This document shows, one piece after another, positions 1 to 9,136 of a stretch of 64,000 bases of DNA. The stretch is from positions 248,001 through 312,000 of the forward strand of contig CBDFIW010000003.1 of NCBI GenBank assembly GCA_965248255.1, written 5' to 3'. The DNA comes from JAKZVK01 sp965248255 (GTDB taxonomy: Bacteria > Acidobacteriota > Terriglobia > Bryobacterales > UBA6623). Numbering within the stretch: the first letter of the stretch is position 1; the number at the start of each line of letters is the position of its first letter. Both the position numbers and the translations under genes were made by a program. Under the pieces are notes generated by a model. The model did not search any database. It was given only the letters and a program-made list of their open reading frames with translations, and was not told where the DNA came from.

Positions 1-1
1 G

Positions 2-811
2 CCGGCGGCCTATCAGGGGACCGTGTTCCGCTCCTCGGGCGACCCGGTGCTCGACCTCAAGCCGCCGCCCGGCCAGGTTGCACCTGAGCAGCAGCGAGCT
101 CGACTCGACCACTTGGCCTGGCTCAACGAAGAACACGCGCGCAAGCATCCTGGCAGCTCCGAGCTAGCGGCCCGCATCGCTTCCTACGAGCTGGCCTTCC
201 GGATGCAAAGCTGTGCCCCCGAAGTGGTTGATCTATCGAAGGAATCCGAGAAGACGAAGCGGCTCTACGGGATGGACGACCCCACCACGGAGCCGTTCGG
301 CAAGCAGTGCCTTCTCGCCCGGCGCCTGGTCGAGCGGGGGGTGCGTTTCGTGCAGCTATACAACGGCGCCATTCGCCAGCAGAACATCGATACCTGGGAT
401 GCTCACAGCAATCTGGTCGAAAACCACACCCAGCATGCCGCTGAAGTGGACAAGCCGATGGCGGGCCTGATCCATGACCTCAAGCAGCGCGGGATGCTGG
501 ATGACACGCTGGTCATCTGGCATTCCGAGTTCGGCCGGATGCCTATCTCCCAGCGGGGTGTGGGCCGCGACCACAACCCGGGCGCCATGACCATCTGGAT
601 GGCCGGAGCGGGCATCCAGGGCGGTCAAGTCATTGGCTCCACGGACGAATTCGGTTACAGGGCGGTCGATCCGATCACGCACTACGACGTTCACGCCACT
701 CTCCTCCACCTGCTCGGCATGGACCACAAACGGCTTACCTACTTCTTTAACGGCCGTCACATGCGGCTCACCGACGTCCATGGAGAGCTAATCCCTCAGA
801 TCGTCTCGTAA
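2..811 (+). CDS. DUF1501 family protein, C-terminal part (5' end outside window)
   Basis: The frame is open from the first bases of the window, so the gene begins upstream. The visible 270 residues match the C-terminal two thirds of the DUF1501 protein at 12360-13844 in order: YQGTVFRSSGDPV against YQGVKFRSVGDPV, the FRMQSCAPEVVDLS segment, the CLLARRLVERGVRFVQL segment, the SEFGRMP segment and a C-terminal GRHMRLTDVHGELI. DUF1501 proteins are sulfatase-like exported proteins, normally encoded just after a DUF1553 cytochrome-like gene; that partner would lie before the window. Biochemical function is unknown. Confidence 0.9.
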   Translation, partial: PAAYQGTVFRSSGDPVLDLKPPPGQVAPEQQRARLDHLAWLNEEHARKHPGSSELAARIASYELAFRMQSCAPEVVDLSKESEKTKRLYGMDDPTTEPFGKQCLLARRLVERGVRFVQLYNGAIRQQNIDTWDAHSNLVENHTQHAAEVDKPMAGLIHDLKQRGMLDDTLVIWHSEFGRMPISQRGVGRDHNPGAMTIWMAGAGIQGGQVIGSTDEFGYRAVDPITHYDVHATLLHLLGMDHKRLTYFFNGRHMRLTDVHGELIPQIVS

Positions 812-837
812 GCATCGTTGAAAGGTCTTCATCCTGG

Positions 838-931
838 ATTGTAGGGGTGGACCGCTGCGTCCACCCGCACGCAGTTATCGTCCGCGATCGTTCAACCTGG
901 ATTGTAGGGGCGCGCCCCCGTGCGCGCCCGT
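838..931. repeat. Tandem GTAGGGGC-type palindromic repeats
   Basis: Two imperfect palindromes follow one another, both introduced by a shared TTGTAGGGG(C/T) phrase: one at about 839-866 (GTGGACCGCTGCGTCCAC core) and one at about 903-930 (GGCGCGCCCCCGTGCGCGCC core). The same phrase recurs at 5147, 7549-7621 and 28113-28141, so this is a dispersed family of small hairpin-forming repeats. Confidence 0.7.
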
Positions 932-961
932 CCGGCTCGTTGTCGGCCCACGATTCACACC

Positions 962-998
962 AAAAAAGGGCCGGGCGGGAATGATCTCCCACCCGGCC
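962..998 (-). terminator. Rho-independent terminator of the OmpA-like gene
   Basis: Read on the minus strand, a GC-rich stem GGCCGGGTGGGA with complement TCCCGCCCGGCC and a short loop is followed by a run of six T. It lies about 30 bases after the minus-strand stop at 1026 and points the right way to end that gene. Confidence 0.8.
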
Positions 999-1025
999 TG
1001 AATCTGGCCTCAGATTGGGGTCTTT

Positions 1026-3763
1026 CTATGGGTCGCCCACGATGGTCGTCACTCTGGCAAACGACCGCAGGCCCTTATCATCGGTGACTTCGAGCTCGAA
1101 CTCGTACAGCCCGCGGCCGCCTGTGTAGCGGATGCGGAGACGAGCCGCCCCTTGGCCAAGGACCTCGGCCGCTTTGTCTCCGACGTTGCGCCAGAAGAGG
1201 GTGATCGGGTCGCCGTCGGGATCTGACGAAGCGCTGCCGTTCAGTGTCCCGATCGTGCCGTCGCCGTCGCCACGGGTCAGCCATACGGCCGTGGCCACGG
1301 CAACGGGCGCGCGGTTGATGTTCTCGATCGTGACCAGCACCACCGCCGACGCCTCGGTTCCGTCTATGTCCGTGGCGTTGAGGCTGTACGTCGTGTCCAC
1401 GGTCGGATTGACGGTGACCTCACCATTGAGGGCAACCTCGCCCACGCCGGTAATCACAACCTTGGTGGCGTTGCGCGTCGTCCAACTCAAGACAGCCGGG
1501 TCGCCCGCCTGCGCCAATTGGCCCGGCGTGGCCGAGAAGCTGAGGATCTCGACCTGTGTGCCGAGCTCGCGCACCGTTACCGTGGCAGTCGCCGAGGCTT
1601 CACCCACGTCGTTGCGGGCTGTCAGCGTATAGGTGGTGGTCTGATCGGGCGTGACCGTACTGGAGCCCTGCGCACTGACGGCCCCGATCTCGGAGATCGT
1701 GACGTCGGTCGCGTTGCGGACATCCCACGTCAGTGTGCTCTGCGCCCCCGCACAATCGCCGATGGTGTGGCGAAGAAGTTGGCGATGATCGGCGGATCCT
1801 CGACCGGCGGAGCATCAACCGTCACGGTTACGGTCTGGCTGATCTCCCGCTTGGGGTTGCGAGCGGTCAGGGTTTACGTCGTCGTCTCCGTCGGACTGAC
1901 GGTCGTGCTGCCGCCCTGCGAATCGACGCTGCCAATACCGGAAATCTCCACTTCCGTGGCGTTGCGCACCTCCCAAACCAAGGTCGCTGCCTCGCCGGCG
2001 GTGATCCTCAGCGGCTCGGCCGAGAAGCGCAGAATCGTGATCTGACGATCGAGTGTGCTGACCGTCACACGGTCGGTACCCACGCCGTTTTGATCATCCC
2101 TGACGGTCAAGCGGAAGTGGTACGTTTGCCCCTCGTCGGCCGTGAAGCCGGTCTGGGCGGTCGTCGCAGAGGAGAGCGTAACGCCCGGACCGCCGACCTG
2201 CTCCCACGCGAACGTGATGGGATCGTCATCCGGGTCAGTCGAGCCCGAACCATCGAGAGCAATGCTGCCGGCCTCGACGCCAATCTGGCCTGGTCCGGCG
2301 TCGGCCACCGGCGCATCGTTGCCGGTCCGGACGGTGCGAGTGAGCACCTCGTAGCGGATCCTGGGAACGTCGACCGGTACGGGCCCTTCGGTTTCTGCGT
2401 AGTCCTTCGGGCTCAGCCACTTACCGAACTCGAGGCCCACCGTGAAGCTGCCCGTGTTGTCGGTCGAGATGAGGGTTTCGTTCAGGCCGCCGGCAACGGT
2501 GAAGGCGAGATGGTCGGTGATCGGATGGATGTAGCGGAGGCGTCCGCCGGCTTTGTTGCCGTCGAACTTCCGGAACTGAGCTCCGATATTGCCCTCAATC
2601 CAGGAATCGCCCCATGCGGCTAGGGCCGTGCTGAATCCGACCTGATCCACGATGCTCAAGTAGGTCTCTTCGATCCGATTCGGGCCCAAGAGACGGCTAT
2701 TCAGGATGGAACCGTCCATGAAGCCCTTGGTGCCAAACAGGCCAACCCGGCCTCGGGGGAAGATGTAGTCGAGGGTGCCGGCCGCCTGTCCGAGTGCTCC
2801 GGCATGGCTGAATTCGTCGAACTTCACGTACTTGAAGCTCGAGAAGATGCCTGCCTGCATGGGTCCAAAGCGGTTGACGATGCCCAGATCGACCTGGCCT
2901 TCATCCCGCTGGAAGCTATGTAAAAAGTCGCCCTGCGCCTGGACGGCATGTCGCCCGCCAAACGGTACAAACACCTGGCCCTGGGCGCTGACGGTCAGGT
3001 TGCCGTTGTGCGTGTCCGGACCCGCCATCAGGTTGTAGCGCGAGTACTTGTTGGAGGGCCTGGAGGTCTCCTCCCGTACGATCTCGCGAACCTGGGTCTC
3101 GGTGGCCGGCTTGGGAGCTGCCGCCACCTTGGTTTCCAGGCCGCGCTGAGCATCTTTGAGCTTGTCGACGTCGTCCCTGAGCGCTGCATTCTCGTCCTTG
3201 AGGCCCTTCAGGGCGGCGAGAATATCGTCGAGCTTCTCCAGCTCCTTGAGGATCTTGTTGCAACATTCCTCCTGCGCTTTCATCAGGTCGTCGAGCGAGG
3301 CGATGGCTTCCCCGACTCCCTGATCGCTGATCACATTACCTTCTGCATCGGTTACGGTGACCTTGACCCGTCGGTTCATCCAGCGGCCTTCGCGCAGATT
3401 GTTGTCCGCCGTCGGGCTGTTCTCTCCGTAGGTCTCGATCGTGATCTGGCTCGCCTGGACCCCGTATTTCACTAGGAAGTCCCGCACCGTCTCCGCACGC
3501 CTGCGTCCCAGGGCCACGTTGTAGCTATCGGGGCCAAGGTGGTCTGCGTGTCCCTCCAGCTTCACCTTGTAGTCAGAGTGCTGCTACAGCAGTTCCGCCA
3601 GGCGCAACAGGCTCGGGTAACCGTCGGTCAAGACCGATCGGTCGAAGGCGAAGTTCACCTCCTCCCAATCACCCTTCTTTTGATTGGTATTGAGCCCTTG
3701 ACTGAACAGAGTTGCTGTCGAGAGACAAACCACGGCACAAAGGCGTAGGAATCGCGTACTCAT
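1026..3763 (-). pseudogene. OmpA-like protein with beta-barrel, PKD and Ig-like repeats; two stops and one frameshift
   Basis: One gene of about 912 codons can be followed from ATG 3763 (signal peptide MSTRFLRLCAVVCLSTATLFSQ; GAGGT upstream) to the stop at 1026. Order: OmpA-type peptidoglycan-binding domain (LEGHADHLGPDSYNVALGRR), coiled coil of about 80 residues, a stretch of outer-membrane-barrel-like sequence, a PKD domain (NDAPVADAGPGQ ... DGSGSTDPDDDPITF), three Ig-like repeats with the T(L/S)VWEVRNATEVEISG(I)G theme, and a final PKD-like domain. It is interrupted by TAG at 3584-3586 inside the OmpA domain, TAA at 1874-1876 where sister repeats have TTYTLTA, and a frame change at about 1747 where adding one G to a five-G run restores QSTLTWDVRNATD. 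Likely role if intact: outer-membrane/cell-wall tether. The three lesions make a pseudogene likely; the frameshift alone could be a sequencing error. Confidence 0.8.
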
Positions 3764-4352
3764 AGCGGTAACCTCAAACGGGAATATCAACGGGCCGGGC
3801 GCGGGTGCGGGGGGGCAACCATTTTCTACTGGAGGTGTTTTAGGATACCACAGGAGCCCTTCAGCATCAGGCCATTTCGACTGCTTTCCAGCGAAGAACG
3901 CGCACGATTGGACCCTGCAAACGGACGGCTGAAGAGTGGGCGTGAAACCGCCGGAGAGTGCCGTTGTGGCGCAAGCTCCCAGCTTGCCGAGCCGACACTC
4001 ATGTCGGCTCATGCTCGGCAACATGTTCGAAGCTCTCGCAACCCGCCCGTCCCGACATCGAGAAGAGTCTCGACGCTGCACACCGAGAGCGTGCGCCACG
4101 ACAGAACTGGGTGTGTCATCACGAACTCCGAAGGTTACAGGCGGCTTCGACCTCCCCGTGTGGCCCCCAGCCAACACCTGCAGGCGAAGATCGTCCCTGT
4201 GCGGTATTGCACTCTGATCGTCTCCTATGTATGATATGTAACCATTGTTTTTACAATACTATACAGTCGTATCAAAATGTATAGGATGAGTCCGTCCCAG
4301 ATCCGTACGCAAGCTAGGGGGAGTGTGTGTCGTCATGTACTGATGACTCGAC

Positions 4353-4377
4353 GGGGGGGGGGGGGGGGGGGGGGGGG
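4353..4377. repeat. Run of 25 consecutive G
   Basis: A mononucleotide tract of 25 G. It is not inside any supported gene. Such a run is rare in bacterial chromosomes and is either a hypermutable tract or an assembly/sequencing artefact. Confidence 0.95.
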
Positions 4378-4518
4378 AGCGGGAAGAGAGCGGATGGGTT
4401 TGGGCATGGCTCACCCGCCAGGTGTTTAGAGTAGAAAACTTCAAAGGCAGCGACTGGGCCTGCGGACTCGTTGGTAATGTGTGTCGATCTGCCGACCCGG
4501 CAAGGGTCGAACAATCCT

Positions 4519-4542
4519 AACCCATGGATTCATCCATGGGTT
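4519..4542. repeat. Inverted repeat AACCCATGGA / TCCATGGGTT
   Basis: Ten-base arms separated by TTCA form a perfect palindrome about 205 bases upstream of the antitoxin gene. Neither arm is followed by a T run, so a terminator is unlikely. It could be an operator or a repeat remnant. Confidence 0.5.
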
Positions 4543-4747
4543 CCGAACGTACCCACGTCGCCTCGCACCGGCTGGAGCGTGCTCGGGACCGACAAGCATG
4601 GAAAAATCTACCGGGCTCAGACCTGTGGTTGGATTCATCGGTTTGCGGCGTACCGGGGTTTCAAGCGCTCGTCAGAATCCTTACGTACGGACCCGGGTCC
4701 GTAGGTCTGCACTGTAGCCCTCGGTTTGATGCAATATCATCAGATGT

Positions 4748-4981
4748 ATGCGCACCACATTGGACATTGACGATGACGTGCTCTTCGCCGCCAAGGAGCT
4801 GGCGGCCGTCCAAAAGAAGACTGCGGGCAAGGCGCTCTCCGACCTGGCTCGGGCGGCGCTCCAGCGTCAGCCGGCCGAAGCCTCTGTAGTACGGAACGGT
4901 TTCCAGTTGCGCTCCGGGAAGAGAAACATCGTGACGGCCCGCCAGGTCGACCAGTTGCTTGAGGAAGAACCGGGAGCATGA
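4748..4981 (+). CDS. Type II antitoxin, VapB-like ribbon-helix-helix
   Basis: The 77-residue product begins MRTTLDIDDDVLFAAKELA and continues KKTAGKALSDLARAAL, the usual layout of short VapB-type antitoxins: an N-terminal beta strand and two helices for DNA binding and operator autoregulation, then a toxin-binding tail. Its stop overlaps the ATG of a toxin stub (ATGA at 4978-4981), the normal arrangement in vapBC operons. The partner is only a stub, so the antitoxin is probably an orphan. It could still regulate itself or cross-neutralise another toxin. Confidence 0.85.
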   Translation: MRTTLDIDDDVLFAAKELAAVQKKTAGKALSDLARAALQRQPAEASVVRNGFQLRSGKRNIVTARQVDQLLEEEPGA

Positions 4982-5064
4982 GGATCCTTTTTGAGTTGAA
5001 CGTACCGATCCCTCCGTTCGACCCGGGGCAAGCAAACACCTGGCCTTGCTGTAGTGGGAGATGA
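4978..5064 (+). pseudogene. VapC (PIN-domain toxin) stub
   Basis: The ATG overlaps the antitoxin stop by ATGA, and the 28-residue frame begins MRILFELNVPIPPFDPGQ. Intact VapC proteins of this group start M-R-x-L-(F/L)-D-x-N-V-L-I-x-x-F-D, so this is the first 20 or so residues of a PIN domain with the first catalytic aspartate replaced by glutamate and the rest lost. Similarity to PIN proteins ends near codon 20 and the frame stops shortly after. No active toxin can be made. Confidence 0.65.
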
Positions 5065-5596
5065 TCTGGCCGATCGGCCCATCCCGCCCGACGGTCCGAA
5101 CCCAGGTACTGTGTTTCGCAGATACGGTTACGTTTCGATTTGCCATGTAGGGGCGGGCCCCCGTGCCCGCCCAGGATGGCGGCGGATGCCCGCTCAGATA
5201 CGTGACTGTGTGTATGAAACGGTGTACCAAGGAGGCCCGCTTGCAGGCCTTGGTTTCAACTAGGCCAGGCCTTCTACGCCTGGTGGAACGACCCCCGAAT
5301 GGATGAACCAGGCCCCCTCCAGGGGTCTTACCCAAACCGGCTTGAGCCATGAATCGGCAAGACCCACGGCCGTCCGGGAGGCCATTGCCCAGTCGCGAAC
5401 GGCTCAAGCCTGGTCACTGTAAGACCGCTAGATTAAACCGGCCTAGGGTTGCTGCGAGGCGAGCAGGGAAACCAGCCGTACAACGGCTGGCCTAGTCGAC
5501 CCCAAGGCGCGTAAACGCGACTGGGCGTGGAATCCATGACGGGTTGCTCTGGGCCGGGGCTGAGCCGTACCGCCCCCTGACGGTCACGGCTCGGTT
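5065..5596. other. Gene-free region with repeats and hairpins
   Basis: No gene is recognised. It contains a GTAGGGGCGGGC... palindrome at about 5147-5176, a CCAGCCGTacaACGGCTGG hairpin near 5473-5492, and a GAGCCGT/ACGGCTC hairpin at about 5561-5592 just after the kinase stop (minus strand). The last may act as a weak terminator, although no T run follows the stem. Confidence 0.5.
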
Positions 5597-8481
5597 TTAC
5601 GGCCTGCCGGGTTGGCGGTCTTTGAACTCGGCGAACCAGTTTTGGACTACGTGGATCGAGACTGGCTTGGCGCCCTCGAGCGTCTCTTTCAGCACAAACC
5701 GCTGGCCGTCGTTCGCCACGTCGTAGCGGGGCGACACTTGGGGGTCGGCAAGAAGGCCGGGGTGCCCAAACAAGACCTGCGGCGAGTCCGCAGAAAAGCT
5801 GGGTGTCGTTGTGACGCGAACTGCCATCAACGTGTCCCGCTCGACGTAGAAAGTCTCTTTCCCGTCGCGGCTCCAGCGCGGCTGGGTGCCGCCGCTGGTC
5901 GAGATCTGCCGCTTCCCGGTGCCTCCTGGGAAGCTTCGTACGTAGACTTCAAAACGCCCCGACTCATTGGACGTATACACGACAAACCGGCCGTCCGGCG
6001 AGAATTTCGGCGCGGCGTCTTCGAGCTCGGTTTGTAAGAACACGACGGCCTCGCCCAGGCTCCCGTCCTGCTGCCGTTCGCGATACACCAGGTCCCGCTG
6101 GGTTTCTGGCCGGCGCGGGTTGTAGATCAGATACGTGCCGTCCAGCGACCACTCGGGTGTGTCTTCGTGCACGGGAGTACTAACCAATACTTCGGCCTCG
6201 CCGCTGCCGTCGGCGAGCTTTGTGAACAGGTCCGCGTTCCCGCTCCGCGCCGAAGTGAAGGTGATCTCCTTGCCCGAAGGGGTCCAGGCGGCAACCCAAT
6301 CACCGGCGGGATCGAATGTGAAGCGGGTCTTGACCGGACGATCGACGTCGTGGATCCAGATGTCACGGTTGTCGCCTTCGGCCCCCGGGGCAGCGACCCG
6401 CCGCTCGTCGGGTGATAGGTCCGGATTGCCGATCGAGTTCTGCGGTTGCCCGATCTCCCCGAGCTTCCTGCCCTCTCGATCGATCCAAACGAGTTGTTGA
6501 AGGCCACCCCCCGCGTCAAAGTCGGCATACACCAAGGTGCCGTCGGTGGCGATGCTCGGGGACCCAGCATCTTGCGCAATCGGGAACGCCTCGCCGGTCG
6601 GCTGTAGCGTCTTGATCGAGAAGGGAAGTGCCCAGAGCCCGCCGTCTCTGTCATTGGTCTGGTAAACAATATGTCCAGTCGAGGAATACCGAGGAAAGAC
6701 TCCGGTACCAAAGGACGACCGCTCTCCGGTTTCGAGGTTCTTGAGAACGATCTCCGTATTGGAGGGCGACCCCTTTGCAAACACCACACTACGCGCTGCT
6801 GCTTCGGGGGCAGGAAATGCGGGAAGATGGCGTGCGGCCCCTTCTCCGAGTCTTCCGGCTCGAAGAGCAGCTTCGGGGTCCCTCCGCTAGCCGGGACTTC
6901 ATAGAGCTTCACGGGGTTATCCGATGCGAACACGATCGAGTCGCCGTCCGGGCTCCAGGAGCCCCCGAAAGAGTACCGGAATGGCAACTCACAAAGGGTG
7001 ATCGTAGCCGCGCCTTCGACAGAGATCTTTTTTAGCTCTTTGTCCGTGCCGAACCCAACGAACTGGCTGTCGGGCGACCAGAACGGGAACTGTGCGTTCT
7101 CGGTCCCTGGGATCTCACGCGCCTGCTCGTTGGCCAGGTCGCGGATCCACACCGACCGCGCATCGCCTGCGACGAAGGCGACGTATCTGCCATTGGGTGA
7201 AACAGCTACGTGCAAGTCAGCCCACTGTCGACTCAGCTTCTCGGGCGGCGTGAACGAGAACTTGCGCAGCGGCATCGCCTCGGTTGCCGAGGGTTTGCCG
7301 AGCCACTGAGAAACGCCAAAAGCCAGCGACAGTACGGCCAACGCCGCCATCCCGAACATTGCGCGGCGCTGAAGTTGCCGGCGCTTTTCAAGCCTTTGGG
7401 CCTCGGATTCAGGGACAACACGAATCGCGACCGAGCGGTGGAGTTGGGTATCCTCGGCGCGGTAGGTGACCTGGTCGCCTTGCTCTTCCAGGTTTTCGAT
7501 CACGCGGTACTTCACCAGCGGGTGCTCGGAGGCCTCCCCGGCGGAGTGTAGGGGCACAGCATGCTGTGCCCGTGTTCCTGACTCCACAGAAGCTGCGGGC
7601 AGGGCATGCCGTGCCCCTACATCGCTTTCTGCGGCGCCAGCGCGCTGGGTCGCGGATTTGTCGGCCTCTAGCTTCTTCTGCAACCTGCGCAGGTCCACCA
7701 GCATGTCGGCCACATGCTGGTAGCGCTCCTCCGGCTTCTTGGCCAAGCCTTTGAACACGACGCGGTCCAGCTCCGTCGGCAGGCCGGTGCGCACGGCTGT
7801 CAACGGCTCGGGGTCTTCGTTGATAATCGAGTAGACGATCGCTTGCTCGTGCTCGCTGACAAACGGCGGACGGCCCGCCATCATCTCGTAGAGCACGATC
7901 CCAGCTCCCCACACGTCCGAGCGGCGGTCGGTCGGCTCACCTAAGGCCTGTTCCGGAGACATGTAGGCCGGCGTTCCCAACGTCGTACCGCTTTTCGTGA
8001 GCTTCGATCGCCCCGCCAGGTGAGCCAGTCCAAAGTCGGCGATCTTCACCCGGCCTTTGCGGGTGAGCATGATGTTCGCCGGCTTCACATCGCGATGCGT
8101 GACGCCTTGTTCGTGGGCCTCCTTGAGTCCTTCGCAGATCTGGATCGCGATATCGAGCGCCTCTTCCATCTTGAGCGGACGTTCTTTGATCTTTTCGCCA
8201 ATGGTCGGTCCGTCGATGAAAGCCATGGCCATGAAGGTCTGGCCATCCGTCTCTTCGATGTCGTGGACCGCGGCGATATTGGGATGATCGAGCAGCGCGG
8301 CCGCCTGCGCTTCTCGAAAGAAGCGGGCTTTTTCGTCTTCGTCCCCCAGCGCGGCGGTGGAAAGAAACTTGAGAGCAACGATGCGGCGTAGCTTGATGTC
8401 CTCGGCCTTGTAGACGACACCCATCCCGCCTTCACCGAGCTTGTCGGTGATCTTGTAATGCGAGATGGTTTGACCGATCAT
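5597..8481 (-). pseudogene. Serine/threonine protein kinase with TM segment and TolB/WD40-like propeller, one frameshift
   Basis: From ATG 8481 the product starts with a PknB-type kinase domain: glycine loop GEGGMGVVYK (residues about 16-25), catalytic lysine in VALKFL, catalytic loop HRDVKPAN, DFGLA, and GTPAYMSPEQ. A linker, one TM helix (AALAVLSLAFGVSQWL, near residue 380) and about 550 residues of TolB/WD40-like beta-propeller repeats (WSPDG, FSPDGRFVVY) follow, a common Acidobacteria architecture for a membrane sensor kinase. At 6784-6792 the frame breaks: the upstream frame runs into unrelated sequence while the propeller continues as VVFAKGSPSN in the next frame. Adding one base restores a protein of about 961 residues. 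The linker also contains an inserted palindromic repeat. It is either a recent pseudogene or a sequencing error; as written, only a kinase with half a propeller would be made. Confidence 0.85.
7549..7621. repeat. GTAGGGGCA palindromic repeat pair inside the kinase coding region
   Basis: GTAGGGGCACAGCATGCTGTGCCC and, facing it, GGGCATGCCGTGCCCCTAC lie about 30 bases apart in the kinase linker, with no loss of frame. The encoded insert (GARHALPAASVESG and TRAQHAVPLHSAG) has no resemblance to kinase linkers, which suggests that the repeat entered the gene in frame. Confidence 0.75.
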
Positions 8482-8703
8482 CAGGGTCGTCCGTTCCAGG
8501 CCAAGGTGGAGCTAGTTCATCTTACCTCTCTAGCGGTGTCGGTTCCCCAAAGGCTGGATCTGGTTCAAGGCACGAGCCACCTCGAACTCATCAGGTAACA
8601 AAGTGGACTCTGCGAGCCCCACGCTACGGGTGCTGTTCCGACAAGCTGAAACGCAGCAGGGTTGTCCGGAATCCGTACGTAAGGTTGCGGATAACCGAGG
8701 AGC

Positions 8704-9079
8704 CTAGTCCGCGAAGCGGACGTTGGATAGTAGCCCACGGCGCAAGCCGTGGGAACGCGGCGTCCGCATACCAGGGAGCCCCGGCAGGGGCGAAGGAGAA
8801 TGGAAGCAGCCCTCCATGTTCTGCAAGATCGAGTAGCAACCGTGCCGGTTTGGGCACCCGAAGGGTGATAAGGATCAGAAGCCCGGGGGCTCTTCAGAAA
8901 CCAGCCGTTTCTCGTTTTCCTCCAGCCGGCAGACAGCGACAGGAAAACGGCTCAAGCGCCCCTGACGGGGCTGGAAATCGTTTGGCACTTTTACCCACGG
9001 CTTGCGCCGTGGGCTACACTCAAACGTCCGCTTCGCGGACTAGACTTCTCTGTTGATGACAAGCTTACGGACGGATTAG
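8704..9079. repeat. Dispersed intergenic repeat with 50-base inverted ends (family A, full copy)
   Basis: The left arm 8704-8753 (CTAGTCCGCGAAGCGGAC ... AAGCCGTGGG) is matched in reverse by 8994-9043 (CCCACGGCTTGCGCC ... GCGGACTAG), and a tail AAGCTTACGGACGGATTAGG follows to 9079. A near copy of the right half is at 22525-22681, its tail continues at 23780-23817 beyond an IS630, and a diverged copy is at 36294-36522. No protein is encoded. It may be a non-autonomous mobile element. Confidence 0.75.
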
Positions 9080-9136
9080 GGGTTGTTCCTCCCGCCGGGA
9101 AACGCGCTATCATGGATCAGGGGTGAAGTAGGTGAA

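Larger units (their letters stand above)
3764..4747. other. Intergenic region with hairpin repeats and no supported gene
   Basis: No convincing coding sequence is visible. The region holds a GTGGCGCAAGCT... hairpin repeat near 3963-4022 (with AGCCGACA/TGTCGGCT inside), an AT-rich patch near 4225-4285 that could carry promoters, a 25-G homopolymer and a small perfect palindrome. Confidence 0.5.

Noticed and set aside
4259..4514. Proline-run proteins across the poly-G tract
   Set aside because: The frames are only open because of the homopolymer; no ribosome site or known family.
5045..5085. Remnant of a second kinase gene start (IGQIISHY on the minus strand)
   Set aside because: The match to the kinase N-terminus is only about eight residues and has no ATG; too short to call, although it lies where the VapC stub ends.
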